NCBI GenBank assembly: GCA_017743585.1
Contig: JAGHYP010000101.1
Coordinates: 1 to 9,132 of the forward strand
Origin: Chloroflexota bacterium
GTDB taxonomy: Bacteria; Chloroflexota; Anaerolineae; Aggregatilineales; UBA2796
DNA length: 9,132 nt
Direction: 5' to 3'
Part shown: positions 6,071 through 9,132 of the stretch, piece by piece
Layout: every line of letters starts with the position of its first letter
How positions within the stretch are numbered: the first letter of the stretch is position 1
The notes under the pieces: model-generated
Seen by the model: the letters and a program-made list of their open reading frames with translations, nothing else
What the model was told of the DNA's origin: nothing
The model's database searches: none
Made by a program: the position numbers and the translations under genes

Positions 6071-6093
6071 CGTCCATATCTGATAAGCTCGCG

Positions 6094-6150
6094 ATGTCTC
6101 ACAGGCGCGCCGTCAGCCAAGCGCAGTTCATCATCAGGACGCCCAGTTGA
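6094..6150 (+). CDS. possible leaderless 18-aa micro-ORF before the peptidase gene
   Basis: ATG at 6094 opens an 18-codon frame ending in TGA at 6148-6150. It sits 5 nt after TCTGATAAGC (6079-6088), whose GATAAG would act as -10 and place the transcript start at the ATG, the same geometry as at the acyl-CoA dehydrogenase gene. The peptide (MSHRRAVSQAQ...) has no recognisable motif. A frame this short arises easily by chance, so this is a hypothesis only. Confidence 0.15.
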   Translation: MSHRRAVSQAQFIIRTPS

Positions 6151-6175
6151 TCGCGCGCGCGCTCTGCGCTACTAT
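6147..6175 (+). promoter_or_regulatory. candidate promoter of the LysM/M23 peptidase gene
   Basis: TTGATC (6147-6152), a 17-nt spacer and TACTAT (6170-6175) match 4 of 6 consensus positions each with ideal spacing. The start would be near 6182, which would make GTG 6185 nearly leaderless but leave about 18 nt before ATG 6200. Confidence 0.4.
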
Positions 6176-6199
6176 TTCGCGCTTGTGACGGAAAACGCT

Positions 6200-7351
6200 A
6201 TGTCTGCCGATCCTGAGCAGATGCCCTCTGGCTCAAGCGATCCGCTGGCATCTGAAGAGCCTCTGTTCGATCCGGATGATACGCCGCTGCATGGTGTGCG
6301 GGTGCCGCCTCCGCCGCCGACGCAAAGCGCAGAGCTGCCCACAGGCTTGCCTCCGACGCTGCCAGCCCCGACCGCCACGCCCGATCAGGCTGCACAGCCC
6401 GCGCAGCCGGCGCGCTACGATCAGGAAGTGCCAATGGACGTGGTGGCGGAGCATCTGTTGCGCCCCGCCGAAGCGCTACCGCCGCGCGGCGCGCTCTATC
6501 GCGCTCAGAATCCGTACACAATCGCGCCCCCGCGCGGACGCAGTGGGATCATCCAGTATCGCGTTCAGCCCGGCGATACGCTTGAGAAGATCGCGGCGCG
6601 CTTCGGCATCTCGCCGGATACGATCATCTGGAACAACGACGGTATTTACGTCAATCGCTTGCTGCCCGGCGATACGCTGACCATCTTGCCCGAAGATGGT
6701 GTGCTGCACCGCACGCTCCAAGAGGAGACCATACAATCCATCGCCGATAAGTACAAAGTCTCGCCGTTCAGCATTGTGGATAGCGAGTTCAATCCGCTGC
6801 TGCGCAACGCCAGCCCGACGACGCTGCTGCCGCCTGGCGTCACGGTGATGGTGGTCGGCGGCGTGAGCGACAAAAAACCTGTGTATTGGAATCCGGGCAT
6901 CACCATTCAAGGCAGCGGCAGGAGCAAGACGGTCTCATTTGGCGGCGGGCCCGGCTCGTGCGGCGCGCAACCGAACGCAGGCGGCACAGGTGGGCTGGTT
7001 GTGCCATTGCCGCCGATCTACACGGTCGTCAGAGGCTTCAGCGCTTATCACACAGGCATTGACCTCGCCGCGCCAATCGGCACAACCGTCTTCGCGGCCG
7101 ATAGCGGCACAGTCATCTTCGCCGGCTGGAGCAGCTGGGGCTACGGCAACACAGTTGTTTTGGCGCATGGCAACCTGCTCACGCTCTACGGTCACATGAG
7201 CCGCGTGAGCGTCAGCTGCGGACAAGTGGTCAGCCGCGGCACGCCGATTGGCGCAGTGGGCAACACAGGGAATAGCTCAGGGCCGCACTTGCACTTTGAG
7301 GTGCGCGTCGGCGAAGTGCCGCAGAATCCTGAAAACTATCTCAGGTTTTAG
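6200..7351 (+). CDS. LysM domain M23 family metallopeptidase (peptidoglycan endopeptidase-like)
   Basis: The 383-aa protein has a proline/alanine-rich, acidic head (1-90), a LysM domain (about 117-164: YRVQPGDTLEKIAARFGIS then LLPGDTLTIL), a second degenerate LysM-like unit (about 168-218), a Gly-rich linker, and a C-terminal M23 domain (about 280-375). The zinc site is complete: H284 and D288 in YHTGIDLAAP, and H365 in GPHLHFEV; H332 (YGHMS) and H363 are the other active-site histidines. Such enzymes cleave cell-wall peptide cross-links. No signal peptide or transmembrane segment is visible, and extending the frame upstream to the stop at 6056 adds none. ATG 6200 is chosen over GTG 6185 because of the weak GGA about 7 nt upstream and the promoter position. 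GTG would add five residues. The gene converges with the minus-strand membrane protein with a 4-nt overlap. Confidence 0.9.
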   Translation: MSADPEQMPSGSSDPLASEEPLFDPDDTPLHGVRVPPPPPTQSAELPTGLPPTLPAPTATPDQAAQPAQPARYDQEVPMDVVAEHLLRPAEALPPRGALYRAQNPYTIAPPRGRSGIIQYRVQPGDTLEKIAARFGISPDTIIWNNDGIYVNRLLPGDTLTILPEDGVLHRTLQEETIQSIADKYKVSPFSIVDSEFNPLLRNASPTTLLPPGVTVMVVGGVSDKKPVYWNPGITIQGSGRSKTVSFGGGPGSCGAQPNAGGTGGLVVPLPPIYTVVRGFSAYHTGIDLAAPIGTTVFAADSGTVIFAGWSSWGYGNTVVLAHGNLLTLYGHMSRVSVSCGQVVSRGTPIGAVGNTGNSSGPHLHFEVRVGEVPQNPENYLRF

Positions 7352-8499
7352 GCGAGGAACAGCACGCCGAAGGGTAGCCAGAGCGTGCTGTAGCGCAGCG
7401 GGCGGCGCAGCCGATGCTGCGCGGCATACAAGAGCAGGCTGAAGACGAGCGCAGGCAGGAAACGCGCTAGGCCGAACGGCTCGGCGAAGGTAGAGCGCGG
7501 CGTGAACGGGATGATCGCCGCGTTCGTGAACAGGATCGCGCTGTAGAGCGACCAATTGCCGCGCAACAGGTCGCGCGTGCTGCGCCACAGCGCCCAGAGC
7601 GACGGCAACATGCCGATCAAGATCGGAATCAGCGCGAGGGCAAGCGTGGCAGGCGTGATTCCAACGCTGAAGATGCGCCAAATGCCGTTATATGGCAGCA
7701 GTTCGAACGGCGTAGCGCCGGCGCCGCCTGAGCTGACGCCAAAGCTGCCGAGCCACTGCCACAAGATCGCTTGCCATGCCGCGAACGGCAAAAGCGCGCC
7801 GGATGCGATCCAAAGCGCGGCAAGGCGCTCGCGATTGAGCCATAGCGCGAGCGCGGCGCCCGCTGCAGTGAGCAACGTCACTTCTTTGGCGAGCGCTGCG
7901 AGCGCGAAAAACGCTGCGCTCCAGCCGATCTGACGGCGCTGCAGCGCCAAAAGCGCGAGCAGTGCCAAGCCATAGGCGAGCGGCTCAGTGGTGCTAGCGC
8001 GCACGGCGAAGAAGATGCCGCCGAACAAGCCATAGACCAGCGCATACCAGGCGCTGACGCGCGCTGCGCGCAACAGCGCCGCCAAAGCAGCCGTGCCAAG
8101 CCCAAGTGCGGTCAAGTTAGTCAGCAAGATGGCGTAAGGCATGGGCTCAGCCTGACCGAGGCTCAGCACGTGCGCTATCGCCGCGCTCAAAATGCGCTGA
8201 TAGCGATAGGCAGGCTGCTCACAATCGAAGAGACGTCCGAGTTGGCGATGCAGCGCGCGCGCCTGAGCGTAGGTGTAGCCGAGCGTTGGATAGCGGCAGA
8301 TCATGGCGATCCGTCGCTCGGCGCCGAGCGGATCGGCGGCGATCCACGCTGTGAACTGTCCGTCGTAGCCTACGCTGCCGGCGGCGCGTGGGCGGATCAG
8401 CTCCTGTACGTTGCCGCCTGCGCGCAGGACGACAAACGCGCAGTACAGGCTGCACAAAATGACCACAAAGGTCGCTGGCGAGCGCCACGCGATGTGCAT
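7348..8499 (-). CDS. polytopic membrane protein, possible GT-C-type glycosyltransferase
   Basis: The 383-aa protein starts with a transmembrane helix (about 8-26), followed by a long extracytoplasmic loop and roughly eight further hydrophobic segments from about 120 to the C-terminus. The loop carries GYDGQF (44-49, Asp46) and AYRYQRIL (97-104), a pair found in putative cell-surface glycopolymer membrane proteins, where an Asp in the first loop is a plausible catalytic base of GT-C enzymes. TTEPLAYGLA (170-179) and ALAKEVTLL (202-210) follow the same family pattern. About 47 residues (50-96) separate the two loop motifs. Substrate and activity are not determinable. ATG 8499 lies 4 bp after the stop of the zinc-ribbon gene, with GCAGG about 8 nt upstream, which indicates coupled translation. 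It ends overlapping the peptidase stop. Confidence 0.75.
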   Translation of the reverse strand: MHIAWRSPATFVVILCSLYCAFVVLRAGGNVQELIRPRAAGSVGYDGQFTAWIAADPLGAERRIAMICRYPTLGYTYAQARALHRQLGRLFDCEQPAYRYQRILSAAIAHVLSLGQAEPMPYAILLTNLTALGLGTAALAALLRAARVSAWYALVYGLFGGIFFAVRASTTEPLAYGLALLALLALQRRQIGWSAAFFALAALAKEVTLLTAAGAALALWLNRERLAALWIASGALLPFAAWQAILWQWLGSFGVSSGGAGATPFELLPYNGIWRIFSVGITPATLALALIPILIGMLPSLWALWRSTRDLLRGNWSLYSAILFTNAAIIPFTPRSTFAEPFGLARFLPALVFSLLLYAAQHRLRRPLRYSTLWLPFGVLFLA

Positions 8500-8503
8500 C
8501 GGC

Positions 8504-9132
8504 TCAGCCTGCCCTCAGAAGCAGGAGGAGCAGCATCGCCAGTCCGATCAACGCGCCGATCACAACGACGCTGCCTGCGTTCGCTTCCACTTGCTCGCTC
8601 TTCGGTTTGGCGGGCTCAACACGAATCATGCCGCCGCCTTTCGGATCGCCCACGCGCCGCCCTGAGATGATCTCGCTCAGGTTGCGGTTGAGCGCGACGG
8701 GTTGCGGCGGCGGGGCAGGCTTGCTCGTGCTGGGGGCGCTCGCAGGCGGCTGCGACGGCGCAGGCTTGAGCGGCAGGCGGCGCGCGCCTGTGCCGATGTA
8801 GAAGCCACAGCGCTTGCAAAATTCCTCATTCGCGTCGTTCGGCGCGCCGCAGTTGCGGCAGAGCTTGACGCCTTCTAGCCTGAGCTGCTCCACAGGGCGC
8901 GACACCTGCGCGGCGGCGCTCTTCGATGGCATTTGCACAACGATGGCGCGCCGCCCGCTGATGATGCCGCTGCTCTCGCCGCTGAGCAAAGGCGCGCTCG
9001 CGCTCGGCGTTGCCGCTTGCGATGGCTTGACCTCGGGCTGCGCCCCGATCTGATCGGGCAGCTCATTGAGCGCGCGCTGCCATTCTGCCAGAGGCGGACA
9101 CTCGGCGAGGCTGCGGCTGTGCCATGCAGCGC
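8504..9132 (-). CDS. zinc-ribbon, C-terminally membrane-anchored protein, N-terminus beyond window
   Basis: The frame is open to the right edge (208 codons seen), so the true start lies outside. An internal TTG at 8989 is not needed as a start. Order from the visible N-side: a helical piece CPPLAEWQRALNEL, a Pro/Ala/Ser-rich linker, a motif SGIISGRR (IISGRR at 8965-8948), a CxxC...CxxC zinc ribbon (CRNCGAPNDANEEFCKRCG, 8860-8807), a second Pro-rich linker, a second IISGRR (8671-8654), and a C-terminal transmembrane helix (GSVVVIGALIGLAMLLLLLL). The EW..AL..L piece is reminiscent of the last helix of bacterial Ser/Thr kinase domains, so a kinase or similar domain could lie upstream, but this is a weak guess. 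The protein probably exposes its ribbon to the cytoplasm. It precedes the membrane-protein gene by 4 bp. Confidence 0.8.
   Translation of the reverse strand, partial: AAWHSRSLAECPPLAEWQRALNELPDQIGAQPEVKPSQAATPSASAPLLSGESSGIISGRRAIVVQMPSKSAAAQVSRPVEQLRLEGVKLCRNCGAPNDANEEFCKRCGFYIGTGARRLPLKPAPSQPPASAPSTSKPAPPPQPVALNRNLSEIISGRRVGDPKGGGMIRVEPAKPKSEQVEANAGSVVVIGALIGLAMLLLLLLRAG

Larger units (their letters stand above)
5968..6199. other. divergent intergenic region, no gene of normal size
   Basis: This 232-bp stretch separates the minus-strand hydrolase from the plus-strand peptidase and is visibly more AT-rich around 6040-6090. It holds candidate promoters in both directions and a possible 18-codon micro-ORF (6094-6150). 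No RNA gene, terminator hairpin or riboswitch-like fold was recognised. Confidence 0.6.

Noticed and set aside
8170..8670. Plus-strand open frame opposite the membrane-protein and zinc-ribbon genes
   Set aside because: Arg/Ala-rich shadow with no domain; the minus-strand pair accounts for the sequence.

Overview
This 9.1 kb window is an ordinary, densely coded stretch of a GC-rich (roughly 60% by eye) bacterial chromosome. No tRNA, rRNA, CRISPR array, transposase or phage gene was seen. The gene set best fits a member of the Chloroflexota (Anaerolineae-like): a ComEA with an SLBB plus HhH layout, a LysM/M23 peptidase with a proline-rich head, a short CcdA with a Trx partner, a GYDGQF-type polytopic membrane protein and a zinc-ribbon tail-anchored protein. 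That placement is inference from gene style, not a marker-gene result.

Layout. The left edge (1-622, minus) is the N-terminal part of a DNA polymerase III delta' clamp-loader gene. A 159-bp divergent promoter region (623-781) separates it from a plus-strand run: a PhnG-like C-P lyase subunit (782-1183), a short-chain dehydrogenase of an atypical subgroup (1230-2012), a ComEA-like DNA-uptake protein (2023-2583), a membrane-anchored thioredoxin-like protein (2657-3274), a CcdA-like thiol transporter (3289-3957) and an acyl-CoA dehydrogenase homologue (4028-5200). A class I glutamine amidotransferase-like hydrolase (5197-5967, minus) faces the latter tail-to-tail. A second divergent intergenic region (5968-6199) leads to a LysM/M23 peptidase (6200-7351, plus). 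That gene converges on a minus-strand pair: a zinc-ribbon protein running off the right edge (8504-9132) followed 4 bp later by a polytopic membrane protein (7348-8499).

How the genes relate. The Trx-like and CcdA-like genes form an evident functional pair: electrons pass through the membrane to an extracytoplasmic CxxC protein. The SDR and ComEA genes lie close enough to be co-transcribed but have no obvious shared pathway. The zinc-ribbon and membrane-protein genes look translationally coupled.

Most worth a second look: an orphan, shortened PhnG-like gene behind a tandem 17-bp repeat and a hairpin-like palindrome; two enzymes (SDR, acyl-CoA dehydrogenase) whose classical catalytic residues appear substituted; a LysM/M23 peptidase without a visible export signal; a recurring GATAAG element placed as a -10 box that suggests leaderless transcripts; and an over-represented CTGAGC/GCTCAG word. 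I did not find a clear, self-contained new system such as a defence island or a biosynthetic cluster.
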